64,000 nucleotides of DNA. Source: Isoetes taiwanensis. Its lineage: Eukaryota; Streptophyta; Lycopodiopsida; Isoetales; Isoetaceae. A model generated the notes under the pieces. It searched no databases, was not told the origin of the DNA, and saw only the letters and a program-made list of their open reading frames with translations. Below are positions 1-12,199 of the stretch, in pieces (within the stretch, counting starts at the first letter, position 1; each line of letters begins with the position of its first letter). Location of the stretch: assembly GCA_021234155.1 (NCBI GenBank), contig JAJEKV010000026.1:17777147-17841146 (forward strand), in the 5' to 3' direction. Position numbers and translations under genes: made by a program.

Positions 1-752
1 TTCGGTGCTTCGTTTCGGTTACGTATTGCTTTCGGCGGATGAGGTTGAACATGCGTGATGCGGATGGAAGAGTGGTGTCTCCTTGGGAGATTGCGCCACC
101 CAAGGATTGCGTATGCATGGAAAATGGTAGTTATTGGATATTGCCCCAACATTAGGGTATCAGCGTAACAGTGATGCGATATTATTGTTATTGTTATGCA
201 TGAATGTGAATCCCAATGTCCCTCCCCACTTGGTCCTTGTGGACTAACCCGGGATGTTTGTTGTGTTTGGCAAGATGGCTTGCGTCCTAAAGCCATGATT
301 GTGTGTTGGACCTAGACTCTTTGTTACGGTGGTTCCAGCGAGAGGCGGTAGGCTTTATGTCACAAGGAGCGAGTTCTGCGAGATCTAATATAGATTGTTG
401 GTTGTATTATGCACTTAAAGGCAACCCAGGGAGGTTGAGGCTCAAGACAGGATGGAGGAGTCTTAGAGGTAGCTACAGCGACTCCTCCTGGTCACTTCGA
501 GGAGAGGGAGAGATCAAAGACCAGTGAGCATGGGTGTGAGGGTAGCCTTGGGGTTTTGTATATATTATGGGTGTATTGTGAGATGGGGATAAAGTGAACT
601 CTTCTTTTGTATGTGTGTGGCCTTGGAAGTAGGATCTTAAATGATTTGATTGTAACAAATATTGCTGAATAGAAGTTAAGTGATGATTTGATTGTCTATA
701 TCCAAGGTTACTTAGTGCGGCCGGGCCTAGGCAAGGAGCTAGATGGATTCGA

Positions 753-767
753 TTGATATCGAGAGCC
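753..767 (+). other. Degenerate tRNA primer binding site
   Basis: TTGATATCGAGAGCC resembles the plant initiator-Met tRNA primer site TGGTATCAGAGC, with one substitution and one inserted base. Its place just after LTR-like DNA and just before gag fits. It sets the probable end of the 5' LTR at about 750. Confidence 0.5.
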
Positions 768-879
768 CAAAGGGGTCCGACAACAACAGACCCATAGAAT
801 TAGGGGTTAGAAACTTAAGAAGTCTGGAAGTAGAGTGTTTTATGGAAAATGAACCATTAGATCATTTTCCGGTGGTTAC

Positions 880-1130
880 TTGAGGATGTGGGAAGCGATG
901 CGATTCGGTGAGGTAACCTCCCCTACGATGCTTGAACAAATTTTGGCAGCCATGCGGCCAAACACCATCATGCAACAACAACTTCGCATGGGATCTTACG
1001 ACCTTGATAGTCAACAAGGTTTTAAAGCAATGAAGATGGAGACCTTTGGTGGTAAAAGATACCGCAGAGCCCGAGGATCTTGATGCTTGTGGTTGAAAGG
1101 GATAGAGTTTTATTTTTCCGAAGTTAAGAA
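880..1130 (+). pseudogene. gag N-terminal remnant
   Basis: A 67-codon open stretch contains an A-A-M-R-x-N segment with a poly-Gln run, then FKAMKMETFGGK. This matches the start of plant gypsy Gag, where a P-x-FxG-K motif introduces the capsid domain. Gag forms the particle that packages element RNA. The frame ends at 1,083, and the expected continuation (CLWLKGIEFYFSE) is readable to about 1,120 only past a stop. The start codon is uncertain. The identification rests on motif order and position after the primer site. Confidence 0.45.
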
Positions 1131-2619
1131 AACTTAGACCTATTAAAGGCAATATACATTCTTAGATATCTTTGATGCTTGGACCGCCAAAGATGCGGTG
1201 GGAGAAGAGTATAGAAGGCTAATCATCTTTTTAAAACCCGGGTCACATGGGTACCTTCAAAGTGGCATTTAAACTCCATTATTTACCTGGCTGAGTTTGA
1301 GTTAGGCAGGATGAACAAGTTTAATTTGGTTCAAGAAGATGTTAGAAGTATAAGCCAATGTATTTGGGGCATTACAGTATGGACCCACTATGGCCGATTG
1401 GCGCAATTAGTATAAGTTTATTGAGGCTCAAGCCCAGGAGTTGACTTTGTTAGTTGGAGGTAATATCGGCTTAGAAGAAACTGTAAGTCTCAGTTCAAGA
1501 GCAAGTCAGTAGGATCACAAAAGTGAGAGGGAAACAATCAAGGAATACCCTCATAGCCCGGTCTTAGCGGCTTACGGAGATACTGAGGAAATGCATGTCC
1601 TGAGGGAAGCGGTCAAATGGACCATAGGATGAGTTGAGGCTTGAGAACGTTAAGTAGAAAGATTGTGTTATTATTGGCTGGGCATATTACCGGTGGCAAA
1701 ATAGAGGCAATGCGGGGACGCAAGCTAGTAGTGGGAACCAGGGAGACTAGAATATATGAGCTACGGTGGCGAGTCATGAAGTGTTAGTGGACCTGAGAAT
1801 ACTCACGTGGAGGAGAGCTGCGAGCTAAAAAAGCGGTCCACATTGGAAGAAGCGGGGAGGCGACGCCGGATATGCGTGCATCGCCATTGGTGGAGAACCC
1901 TGCGGGTATATTGCCTACGGCGTTATCCATCCTACAAAGGCCAGCATTCGAGCATAACCTTTTTCATTTTACGTTTGGCGGTGTTGCTTTACACAATTTT
2001 ATTCCTTTGGGTGAAGTTTGCTTTCAGATGGGTTTTGGCGAATGTCATTTACGCAGGAATCTAGATCGTAGAGGTGGGAATGGTGTGATTAAGATGTCGG
2101 ATGGATTTGTTACTTACCAGCACGGACTTTAACTTTGTGGGCTAAAGTTTATACTAACTTTGAAGTCCTTATGCGGGTAAGTATGATTTAATCTCGAGAT
2201 GTCGGTTGGCAGGTAGGGGCCTACTATCAAGCTGTAAAAGTGTTCTTTGCACCTTGTCAAATGGTTCTATCAAGGGTGGTGAGTAAGCCCTATGCTCTCA
2301 CAGACGCCGGAGTGTTGACACACTTAAGCCGGAGCAAAGCGTATTGTTAGCGCCAAGAGAGGAATCATGTATGTTGGAATGATAAGTAAAAGGCTGCCGA
2401 AATGCGAAGCCTTGTTCAAAACTGTGGGGAGGTGTTAGAAAATTGAGGGGTGACGAGTTCTTGAGCGCCTGCTTTCGGGAGGTGAATCATGATATTGAAT
2501 TGCTTCCGGGGATCGCACCACCATGACCAAGGTCCTCTCGTTTTAATGTGGTGGAATGGCGGGGCTTAAAAGCGGCGAAAAATTGGTAGAGCAAGGGCTT
2601 TATTGGGCTAACATCTCCA
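1131..2619 (+). other. Decayed gag-to-protease interval
   Basis: No usable frame. By position it should hold the rest of gag, the zinc knuckle and the aspartic protease of the gypsy element. I see only isolated Gag-like hydrophilic patches (for example around 1,560-1,620) and no intact CCHC or DTG motif. Confidence 0.4.
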
Positions 2620-3660
2620 TTTAGACTCTGTCTTGTCGTAAAGAAGGATCGTCTGGCGTTTATTATTGTAGACTATCGGTACGTGTCGGTAACCATGAGA
2701 ATGGTTGCGGCATATGATGGATGTCCCCATTTGATTTAAGTGGTAGCGAGTTCTTTTCAAAAACTTGCGATCGCTTCCTGAGATCAGGATTAAGAAGAGG
2801 ATATTCCTAAAAGCTGCTTTTACTTTGAATATAGCCATTATGAATTTGTGGTAATGCCATTTGAACACAATGCAGGCCACTTTTATGAGGAGCTTATGAA
2901 TGATGATATTTTTGAGACCCATCTTGACCCGATTTTTGCTTGTGTTTTTCGACTGATATTACGATTTACTCAAAACGCGAAAACCGCGTTGAACATTTGC
3001 TTCGGTTTAAGCTTTAGCAACATAAACTTTATGGTAACAAAGGAATTGGCCCGGGATCACGAAAGGTAAAAGCTATACAGAATGGCCACAACCTCAATTT
3101 GTAAGGAAATGGGGCATTCATAGGATTAATTGGATATTATCGCAAAGAAGTTTGTAAAGCATTTTTTCGAGCGACTCCATTGACCACCTACTTCAAAAGA
3201 TTTAGCATTCCAATGGTGGAGGTATGTGACCAAAGGTTTTCAAATCTTAAAAGATGCTTACGGCGCGTACACCCATTTTAAAGATTCCATCTGTAGATGG
3301 GACTTTTGTGTGGTAGCGATTACTTCGAACCTTGGGATTGGATGTGCTTTATTACAAGATGGCCATGTGTTGTGCATATGCATCAAAGCTTAATCGGTGG
3401 CATGATTACCCAACCTATGATTTTGATACTTGCAATTGTCCGCCCAAAGTTATTAGGCATTATCTTTCCAGGTGAACAATTTCTCTCGAGGCCCGATCGC
3501 CGAGTGTAGGTATTTCGGCTGACCCTCGGCTAAATAGTACCCGAAGCTTGATGGATGCAAGCTGCTCTTTGCGGGTATGATCTCACTATAATGTATCGAC
3601 TGGGAAAGATAACATAATTGCGAGATCGTGATTGATAGTCTGCTTGTCTTTGCCATTAGT
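2620..3660 (+). pseudogene. Reverse transcriptase and RNase H (gypsy pol)
   Basis: Frame-by-frame reading gives the expected series of RT landmarks: a VKKD...VDYR-like start near 2,640, EEDIPKAAF and HYEFVVMPFE near 2,800-2,860, and ELMNDDIFETHLD near 2,890. A GFIGLIGYYR connection domain follows near 3,115. RNase H then follows, with SNLGIGCALLQDGHVVAYASK near 3,325-3,390. The catalytic YxDD box has been lost: the corresponding stretch near 2,940-2,960 reads CVFRLILR. At least four frame changes are needed, so this is a dead copy. Strand, order and spacing agree with the neighbouring gag and integrase pieces. Confidence 0.8.
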
Positions 3661-3759
3661 GTTGCTAATACAATGGGACCCGCAATCTCACTTGTCCAGA
3701 GTGATTCTTATTTCCGACCTATAGTAGCAGCACTTGAGCAAGGAGAAACAAGAATCACA

Positions 3760-4500
3760 TAAGATTGGAAGCATCCAAGTTATTCTACCGCACAATGGAG
3801 TTGTGCATACCCGGATGTCGCAGGGGCACCGAACGATTATAAAGCTCATGATAGTCCGATTATCGGGTCATCCGAGTTGAGAAAACTCTTACGCCAAAGG
3901 TGCTTAGAAGTAGTTCTTTTGGCCTAGCATGAAGAAGGAAATGCTTAGCTATGCTTAGCGAGATGTTTACCATGCAGAAGGTGAAAAGCTTCACCAAAAG
4001 GTTCGGAATTGCAGCCGTTAAATATTCACACAAAATGGAAAGTATGGGTATGGATTTTTATTGTGGGATTACCTAGAACACGGCGGGATATGATTCCATC
4101 TATGTAGTAATGGATGCGTCTCACCAAGCAAGCCGCACATATAACAAAATCCGCGACTACTGGCTGCGAGATATTGCTAAAGATTTTATCAAGGATATAT
4201 TAAAGATGCACATGGTATGCCTAAGGTTGTGGGGCAGAGACCACGGCGGCTTTGTTGGCCGGTTTTGGCTTGTTGTTCCACGGGGTTGGAACAATTAAGG
4301 ATGAGTGCTGACCCTGTCATCCTCAAATTGATGGTCAAGTTGAAAGAGTTAATCCGGGTTGTTGAGGACATTACTCGGGATGTATGTTCGTGAACATCCC
4401 TTACTGAGAATCTTATCGTACTTAGTTGAGTTTGCACACAGCAATACATCAGATTCCATAAAGAGTCTGACCATTTAGGCATTATATGGGCAAGAATACC
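3760..4500 (+). pseudogene. Integrase remnant (gypsy pol)
   Basis: Readable pieces follow the integrase order: HDSPIIG and LRKLLRQR near 3,850-3,900 with CLPC near 3,970 (zinc-binding module), then KYSHKMESMGMDFYCG and TRTRR near 4,020-4,080 (start of the DDE core, first Asp present). HGMPKVV...RP near 4,210-4,240 and HPQIDGQVERVN near 4,320-4,355 complete the catalytic region. This enzyme would join element cDNA to the chromosome. Several frameshifts interrupt it. HPQxDGQ-E-VN is diagnostic for Ty3/gypsy integrase. Confidence 0.8.
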
Positions 4501-5047
4501 CGATACCCTTGACTTGGTGTAGTCAGCAGGTGTAAAAGTTGATTTGAGGTCGAGACCATGGGGGAGGATATTGCTTCTGACTCAGCATTATTAGACAAAA
4601 ATATTGCCAAAGCAGAGCAGACAAAAGCAATATGGGATAGCGGAGAAGACCTTTAGAATTCGGAGAATGATATGAATTTCACGAAGATTAACCCTAGCGG
4701 GGTACATTGAAGTTTAAGAGGCGGCAAACTAGCACCTGAATATCTGGTCCTTTTAAAATCATACGAGAGGATGTGAGGCATCTGGATTTGGAATTATTGG
4801 CGTCAAGGTCCATAATCTATTCCATGTTAGCAACCACCTTGAAATATCTACGGTGATCCATCATATCATACCGGATAACTTGGTTGCGATGAGAAAGAGA
4901 CACTGTGATAAAACCTCAAAACAATTTTGTGAGTTGATACTGATGCTTGAATAGCCATCAATACCCTAGTCAATGGATATCAAAGTTCAAAGTTATATCA
5001 GACATTTCCACTTAACTCATGAGGACATGAGTTATTTTTAAAGGTGA
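4501..5047 (+). pseudogene. Integrase C-terminal region
   Basis: After frame changes this reads PLEF...GENDM, then LRGGKLAPEYL, FKIIRE and FHVSNHLEISTV. That is the GPF/GPY-type module which closes gypsy integrase (consensus: R-G-K-L-x-P-x-Y-G-P-F-x-I ... F-H-V-S-x-L). A short HEDMSYF just before 5,048 may be the end of a chromodomain, which would place the element among chromoviruses, but I cannot show the aromatic cage residues. Confidence 0.6.
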
Positions 5048-5760
5048 AATGTAACAAATCCCGAGGGGACAGCTTGTATCAGGTATTAATTTGTATGAAA
5101 CTTAGGTGGTATCGTCCATGGGTGTGTTGAGAGCCATTTAAAATCTAAATAAAGAGAAACTTTAGCTAAGGTAACTTTAAACCTTAATAGAATTGAATGC
5201 TAAAAACACACTAATCGGGGAAAGAAAAGAATCATTGGTACCGGATAGCGAGGATCTAGCTCTGAGATGCATGCCAGCATACCAAACTCACCATCGGCCT
5301 GATCACAGGATGGATCTGCCCCGGGGATTCTGCTGATCGGTATAACCCATGAGAGTTCAACGGAGGGTGTTTTGGACCATTTCGTGCATTATGCCTTAGG
5401 GTTCTGGTGTTTTAGGCACTAATTTGGAGCAATATCTAGCCGCAGAGAGGTCAAATTGCCTTTTAAAATTGCGTATACAAGGGGTTTTGCACCCTCAGAA
5501 ACGCGGATGCCCTTTATATGTATAAGTGCATCAGGATCACACTTGAAGTGTTCTTAAGGCAAGGGTATATAAGAAACCGAAGAGAGTTGGCCCGGGATGG
5601 GCAAAGAGGAGGAAAGAGAATGGTTAGGTGATCAAATTGGAAGCGAGGAAGCCGAGAGAAACAAGAGTCCAAAGCTAAACTTCGAATTGAGTTGGTCTAT
5701 TTCATGATTTCTGCGGCTTGTTTATGTAAAGGCTGAGTCCACTGAAGCATACCACCGCAC
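5048..5760 (+). repeat. Probable 3' LTR
   Basis: TGTAACAAATCCCGAGGGG at 5,048 is close to the TGTAACA-CCCGA start typical of plant gypsy LTRs, and it lies just downstream of the integrase end. A TATA box (TATATAAG, 5,566-5,573) lies about 520 bp in, suitable for element transcription. The right boundary is estimated only. Confidence 0.5.
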
Positions 5761-8700
5761 ATGCTTAAACTCCAGTTCATGAATAAAATCGCGTCATGCC
5801 CATTTACTCGTACTCCCAAATCCGTGACCACAGCAGATGCGATCATCCGTCTTATGAACCGCAGCTTGCTTTGGTGGCTGTAACACCTTCCGCCACATGC
5901 GCCTCTGCATTTAGCGGTGGATTTGATTTATAGATCCGGAGTCTTCTCCTCACGATTCCTACTCTAAAGCTAGTATTTTTTGTTGAATGTATTTGAACGC
6001 GTGAACTCTTTGCACGGGGCTGACTTGTAGATCCGATTCGACCGACCAAAGGCTGTTGTTGAGCATTACGCGAACTGTTACGATGATTTTCTAATTTCTA
6101 TTGAAGGGAATACCGGTGGGTATCCCAGGACCTTCTAAACATTTTAAAGTTAAAACTTAAACTACATAGAAGTTGTTATAAAGAGTTAAACAAAATCCTT
6201 AAGTGTTCTTATTTGGCCTTTACCTTCTACCAACCGTAGGCATACATACCCCATGAACCCAAGCCCGTGGAATATTGTTAAGATCCATAGTAGAGAAAGA
6301 GGTATCGCGGCTAGTGTATAGCGGGATGTTTGTCGTGTACACATCTAAATATGTGGTAGGATTTAACCCTAATTAATGGCCCGACCCGAGATGGAAAGAA
6401 CGCCCGATGTTAATCCCACACGTAGTTATCACTCATATATAATTAGGTTCCTTTTACGTTTGACACTATTTATTTGAAGCTAATTGGTTTGAAGCATTCT
6501 AATGTGCGACGCGGTAATGTGACAAAATTCTTGCGACCTTTTCCCTTTGTTTGGGTGCTTTCTGCCTTTTCCCGTTTAGGTGCTCTGTAGGTACATGGGA
6601 CCTACATTAGCATGCCGGTATGTAACGCATAGCGGGGTTTTCTTCAATGTTTTTAATGCGGCTTTTCACTAAAGGTTTTCCTATGATTTCATTGATGTAT
6701 TCAAATGGATGTACTAAATAAATTAAATCTAGAGTGCAATTCGAGCCATTGATTTTAGCCTTTTTTAATGCTTTCGGCAACCGATGGCTATGACAAAAGC
6801 CCTTTTTATTAGGTGTGGTCGCGTAATAGGCATGAAGGGCCGTGATTTTAGCCTTTTTCAATGAATTGACAACCAATGGCTGTGACAAAGCCTCTTTTGT
6901 GTGGTAGTGGTGCATAATGGGCACATGAAGGCTTGAAGAGCATGTAGTGCGGTTTCCGTACGTGACACGTTTCTTATCATAACTTTTTGATCGAGCTACG
7001 TTTTGAGGATGATTTTATTCGTTGGAAAGCTCTCGAGATCTTTTGATGGTGCATGATATGGATATGTTTGGGTAAGTTATCTAGAGCTAAAACAACAATT
7101 TTGCGGCCGGGTTTGGTAGGCTTTCACATCCTACCAGGCGATTATCTGAGGGATTAGCTATTGGATATTGTTTATGGCAATTTCGAATGAAACTTGCAAA
7201 AATTACCATGCATTTTTAGATTTTTGAGGCGGAGTTATTAAGCAAATTCCAAGGCTTCTAGATCCTTGTGCTAACAAAAGCGAGAAGCACGTTCCACTGG
7301 TTTCTCACCACAAGAATCCATGGAGGCCAAAGGCTGGCTATTCCAAATTCAGTTGAAAAATGTTTGTGTATGGGTGTTGCAAACTTTATGACTTTGAATA
7401 ATGGGACAATCCAACTATATGAGCTTTAGAATAATGGGATCAATCGCTCACAATAACAAGTAGCTTTACTTATGTTCTATTTGTTTTATTGTGATCCAAT
7501 TCAAAGCTTCTGGTGATGAGAAGCCTCAAATGAATTCTAGTCTTTTTGGTTTTGAATTCACAAAATTTTTGTCATCGGTCCCCTAAGACCACAGAGGGCC
7601 AAAAAGCCCACGCAGCTTACAAACCATTAACATCAACATATAAAAATTAAATCCCCGACACACATAACAACCATTGACATTAACAACTGACACATAGCTA
7701 CCATGCGGTTTAAATTAAAATCCCCATAAACCCCCTTTGGTTTGGGTGCATATTCAGCGGGGGTGGCGTGGGGCAGCGAGAACCCTCATAATTGTATTTT
7801 GCACCCTACGAAATCAACCATATAGTGATACGCTTTGAAATCTTATGGTATTTTTGCGAGAATCTTGTTATACGGTATAGCAAATTTTTGTACTTGCATA
7901 CCCACAAATGGGGAACTGCGTGCGGTGTAGATTAAGAATAAGGGGTGAATATGCCTATTCAGCGACTCTGGATTGCGGTCACTTGCTTGTGTGAATATAC
8001 AAACCAAGGGTTAAAGTTTTAATTTAAATGTGTTAGACCCAATGGTTTATTGTTAATTAATGTCGATGGTAGTTCATGTGTTGATTATGTCGATAGTTTA
8101 CATGTGTTGTGACCGGTGACCATGGTTTTCTTCAAATCGACCAAAGTCAGGCTTACCTGGAAATCTCCTCAAATCGACCCAAACCACTTCTTATAACCAC
8201 GTTCTTTCCAAAACTAGCTCTGGCTTGATCATTTCTTCTCAAAGCTTGAGATAAATAGATAAATTCTCCGATTCGACTGGCCACATGCAAATGTGAGGAA
8301 GGTCATTAATGCGGGTTATATCGGCTGGTCGGTCTATTTCAAAAGCAGTAGGTGCGCCGTGTATTTGTTGTTGGCCGCCGTTTGTCTTCAATCCCATAGG
8401 CTGATATTGCAACCTCAGACCCTAGAATCTATTCCGGGACCGCCATGGCTTTTAATGAGGCCCGGCCCTTCCCCTTAAGCTCTTATATAGCTTTTCCTTT
8501 TATTATTAACAATTTTTCCCCTTGTTAACAAGATTATTTTCTTTATGTTTTTCCATGGTTCTTCTTTGCGTCCACTTTTTCTTCAATATAACTTATTTGG
8601 AGTTCGTTACGCTTCTTCAATGATCCGTGGACATACGTTTTTAGCACTAGAATCACGCCCAGAGTGACCGTAGAAATTTCAGAAGCCGGCCTTTCAGCCG

Positions 8701-8925
8701 GTAGTTCGAGTCATCATTTTCGCGGTCTTTGAGACATTGATCCCATCTTTGTGCTTAAAATTGTAGCTTAAAATCCTCATTTGAAGCTTCAAAGTCTTAA
8801 ATCTTTATATTTTGGGTTGGTTTGATCTATGTGGAAGGTTTAAGCAGGTTTGATAAAATGAGATTGGTACGCTCTTTTTGGTTGAGTGGTGCGTATAAAC
8901 AAGCTTACGGAGGAAGAGTGAGAAG
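5761..8925. other. No gene recognised
   Basis: AT-rich DNA with only short, unconvincing frames on both strands. The one clear structure is the tandem duplication listed at 6,752-6,930. I see no transposon ends, introns or protein motifs here. Confidence 0.5.
6752..6930. repeat. Two-copy tandem repeat, about 90 bp
   Basis: Two adjacent imperfect units each run ATTTTAGCCTTTTT, CAACC-ATGGCT, TGACAAA-GCC and then a GTGGT...TAAT-GGCA-ATGAAGG tail. The second starts near 6,844. Divergence between them is moderate. The minus-strand reading frame across them is a by-product of the repeat. Confidence 0.7.
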
Positions 8926-9303
8926 ATGACCCTAGCTTTGGCCTTCTTCACGAGGGTAAGGTATAAGCGTCTTTTGTTTCGACCTTGCATTTCTGACCTA
9001 ATCGAGGAATCCCTTGACCTAATTGGGGGAATCCCTTTAAGCAAAAACCCTTCTTCAATCAGCGGGTACGGCGACATTGGAATTAATCCAAATTACGGTA
9101 GACTTTTTGAAACCCTTCAGCGATTAGGAGCTCGATTCTTGTCTTTGCATAAGATTCACATCATCCTTGTGTTTACACTTTACAAGAAGATTACGATTAA
9201 CACGAGTGACAGCGTTACCCGAGGGCCTTCTAATATTCTTCAAACCCCTTCTCTAAGGTACATCGAGCATTGCTGCCTAAAGGAGAACACATTTTTTGCA
9301 TAA
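8926..9303 (+). CDS. Unidentified 125-codon open frame
   Basis: This is the longest uninterrupted ATG frame in the first 20 kb. The product would be mixed hydrophobic and basic with no signal peptide, membrane segment or motif that I recognise. No TATA box, intron signal or homologous neighbour supports it. It may be chance, or a remnant of an exon. Confidence 0.15.
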   Translation: MTLALAFFTRVRYKRLLFRPCISDLIEESLDLIGGIPLSKNPSSISGYGDIGINPNYGRLFETLQRLGARFLSLHKIHIILVFTLYKKITINTSDSVTRGPSNILQTPSLRYIEHCCLKENTFFA

Positions 9304-10552
9304 CACTATTTTTGATTCCGAAAAACATCATCCGGATAGAAATCCACTTTCATTTGACATGCTCATGCAAGCCTCACTCCTTATTGCTCACTTTCGGGAT
9401 CATTGGATCCCAAGAAATAATACTAGAAATATTCTAAATTAAAGGATACAACTTGCGATCCTGTGTATAACAAATGTTCCCCATATAGTAAAATATGTAT
9501 AAGTTACTATACATTATATGGAAATATACATATTATAATTGAAGGTCACCATTTCTTATAAGCAACACAAAAATAGTACAATGCATGAGAACTGACAAAA
9601 GGGGAGAAAAATACATGCTCCAAGAACCTTGTGTTTACAGAGTAATTAAATTGCGATGCTTTTCCAGGCCAAATCATTAAATGTTGGGCTCATGTATCAA
9701 CTGCCATGCTTGCCAAGCTCTTGTTTAAATGATCTATACAACCTCTTTATCTATTCCCTATAATAATAGGGGCATGATTTTTTTGATTTAAATTACATGT
9801 AAAATAAATGCACTAAAATATCCCCATTGTTTATGGTTTCACGAACTTCTAACTTCCTAAAAACCCCCTCCACAAATTTGCGACTCTACATACTTGCCAG
9901 ATGACATGCCCGACCAACTCGGTGGCATAAGGATGGCTCCACCTCGCCCATGGTTTCCCGCGTAGAAGACCCCGGAGACCTTGAGACCACTTCACAAAAG
10001 CGAAAACCTGGTCATGATCCAACATCACGATTTTTAGCGTGTTAATATACCCTTACCCATGCAGATACACCATTACTTGGACAAATCTTATGTAACCTGG
10101 AGCCCAACCAACAATTACCCGAATAATAGCATTTTTTTTAGATAAGATAGCCGCGAAGAATAGTTGAGTTTATCAAGTGTCTTTGCGTAATGCTTGGTGA
10201 GATAGCATTCTCTCGGCTCGTCGAGTTGGAGCAACACGGCTGGCCAAACCCGTCATTTAGTCCGGTTTCGAGGATGCTTTATCCGGTGCGCATCCTCGCC
10301 ATGGCAATCACTTGCAAGGGACCCCTTCTCGAATCCGAAGACTGCCCAGCCGCGGCTACGCGGCCGGAAGGATGAATTATCGCCAGTCACTTGAGGCTAA
10401 ATACTGCCGAAGTGGGCTGTGTATAAGTGACGGTGTCATTCGGGATCTTGGCCACTTGATCCATGGGCGGTGTACATGTGGTGATTTGACTACGAGATAC
10501 CGCGGGCTTATGCCCATTGGTGTTGTTTATTCTAGTATTATGATTTGCTTTC
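9304..10552. other. No gene recognised
   Basis: AT-rich up to about 10,150, then more GC-rich with short overlapping frames at 10,190-10,560 that show no recognisable motif. Nothing else is supported. Confidence 0.45.
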
Positions 10553-10650
10553 GGGCATAGTCCCAGAGTTCTCTTGTCTTTGGGGGCTAGTCCCCCGTTT
10601 GATTTTAACCCGGCCTTTTGGTTTGGTCACGGGCTTGGTCCCCGAGTTTT
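10553..10650. repeat. Short degenerate direct repeats
   Basis: Three related stretches, GGGCATAGTCCCAGAGTT, GGGGCTAGTCCCCCGTTT and GGGCTTGGTCCCCGAGTT, are spaced about 35-50 bp apart. They look like a decayed minisatellite. Confidence 0.5.
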
Positions 10651-10720
10651 CGATCTGAGCTTTGCCTCTCTTTTGTATTAGGTCCCATAACCCGATTGGG
10701 TTCATGAAGACGTTAAAATT

Positions 10721-10747
10721 TCTTCCTTCCTTCCTTCCTTCCTTCCC
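10721..10747. repeat. (TTCC)n microsatellite
   Basis: Roughly six tandem TTCC units; a simple sequence repeat. Confidence 0.9.
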
Positions 10748-11275
10748 TCTGCATAGGTTTAGAACCAAAAGAAATGTTGGCTGAGCGCCCGCGTATTCTT
10801 GTATATAATGATATGGGTCAACAACAAAAAAAAAATAAAATCCAAATATAGCAACTTCCTCCTTATTGTTTTCAAACACATTGGGCTTTGGCTCGCTCAT
10901 TCTCATGAAATATCTTGCCCAGAACGAACACGTCCTTTTCCTTACATTCTTTATGGTACTAAATCCACGAACGTAGTCTTTGTTGTTCTTATGATTCTTT
11001 TCTAATAACTTCAACATATTGATCGGCACCACAAAATAGCTAATTTATTGTCAATTATTTCTAGTTCGTGGAAAGCCTAGAAACTTGATGGGTGAATCTA
11101 TGCTTTACTATCTTAATTGTTAGTCTCCAGAGTACACACCTTTGTAATAATAGTTATATGAAGTTGAATTGTATTTTATAAGTCCTTTGCTATACTAAAA
11201 TCGATCCCAAAATCTGGAGCTCAATGCACACCATCATACTTATAGTATGATCGTGATTCTAACTATTACATATTA

Positions 11276-12195
11276 TCATATTGATGGCGTGTCTTTGGAG
11301 CATCCGATACCTTTAACACCATACCATAGGGTATTTGCATTTTTTTTGTTCCAAGTTGAACTGAGAAAGAATTTCTTTTGAACTTTCTCCATAGTTTTCA
11401 AGTCTCTAATGTCAATCGGACCCATACTTCCACATCCATACAGCGAGACTAGATCAACTGTTATGCTAATCTTCTTTTTCAAACTGAAGTTCCATATCTA
11501 CTGGCTTTGCATCGTTGCATTGCATGTAGTGCTTTGAGGCCATTTACTTTTGGTCCGCGACAGTTCCAACCGGACTCTTATCCACCTAGTATCCCAAGGT
11601 ACTTGCAGCTATTGCTAATTCTACAAGTTCCTTGTATTGTATAAATGATCGATCTTATTGCCCCCAAACACAACCACTTTAATATTATATTCACTTGCAT
11701 GTCCAATGAAAGCGTATCCAATACCTTTACAACCCTATATCCTCCTGAATAACACAATACTACATCATTAACATATAAAAGTAGCACAAAACATACCAAT
11801 TTATAAGCGTTCCATCTCCACCATGGTCGCATCCGACATTCAAGTTGGTCTATAAAAAGACCAAATAATATAGGCGACGAGGACATTCACATTTTACTCA
11901 CATTGCTCTTCACAAAATCATTACAAGTGAAAGGACAATTTGAACTAATACCTTTTCATATAGTTTTCAAGCTGCTTATACATATTCAACATGAATGCTT
12001 CAACTTTCCATTCTTTCCCATAGATTGTTTATCACCATATCGAAATCCTTGGAAGTCAACAAAGGCGACATATAGGGCATCTTTTTCAAAAAGCGAATCT
12101 ATCATTGCACTACTCTTGATCAAGTGCTCAATAGTGGACCTTCGAATACGAACCAGCTTACCCACTACCCTAGCATTATTATGCTCAGCCCACAT
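11276..12195 (-). pseudogene. LINE reverse transcriptase remnant
   Basis: On the minus strand the RT blocks appear in order. ALYVAFVDF near 12,030-12,060 is the block preceding the first catalytic Asp. PILFGLFIDQLE near 11,840-11,875 is the conserved SPxLF-L-ID-LE motif. LLYVNDVVL near 11,760 is the YADD box with A and first D changed to V and N. CKYLGI lies near 11,590. SLYGCGSMGPI near 11,420-11,450 and MEKVQKKFF near 11,375-11,400 belong to the thumb. Non-LTR elements copy their RNA onto nicked DNA. The altered YxDD box and three frames make it inactive. The thumb motif aligns with that of the LINE pieces in the 31-57 kb array, so these are related families. Confidence 0.75.
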
Positions 12196-12199
12196 ACTA

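Larger units (their letters stand above)
1..5760 (+). mobile_element. Decayed Ty3/gypsy LTR retrotransposon
   Basis: The order of recognisable parts is that of a plant Ty3/gypsy element: LTR-like DNA, primer binding site near 753, gag remnant, reverse transcriptase, RNase H, integrase, integrase C-terminal region, and a new LTR start at 5,048. Every protein segment is readable only by switching frame, so the copy is old and dead. The left end is uncertain: a TATA-like stretch near 556 lies about 190 bp before the primer binding site, and by analogy with the 3' copy the 5' LTR would begin close to the window edge. I could not align the two LTRs by eye, so both outer limits are approximate. Confidence 0.8.

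Noticed and set aside
8926..9303. Confident protein-coding gene
   Set aside because: Kept only as a low-confidence frame because no motif, intron or promoter supports it.
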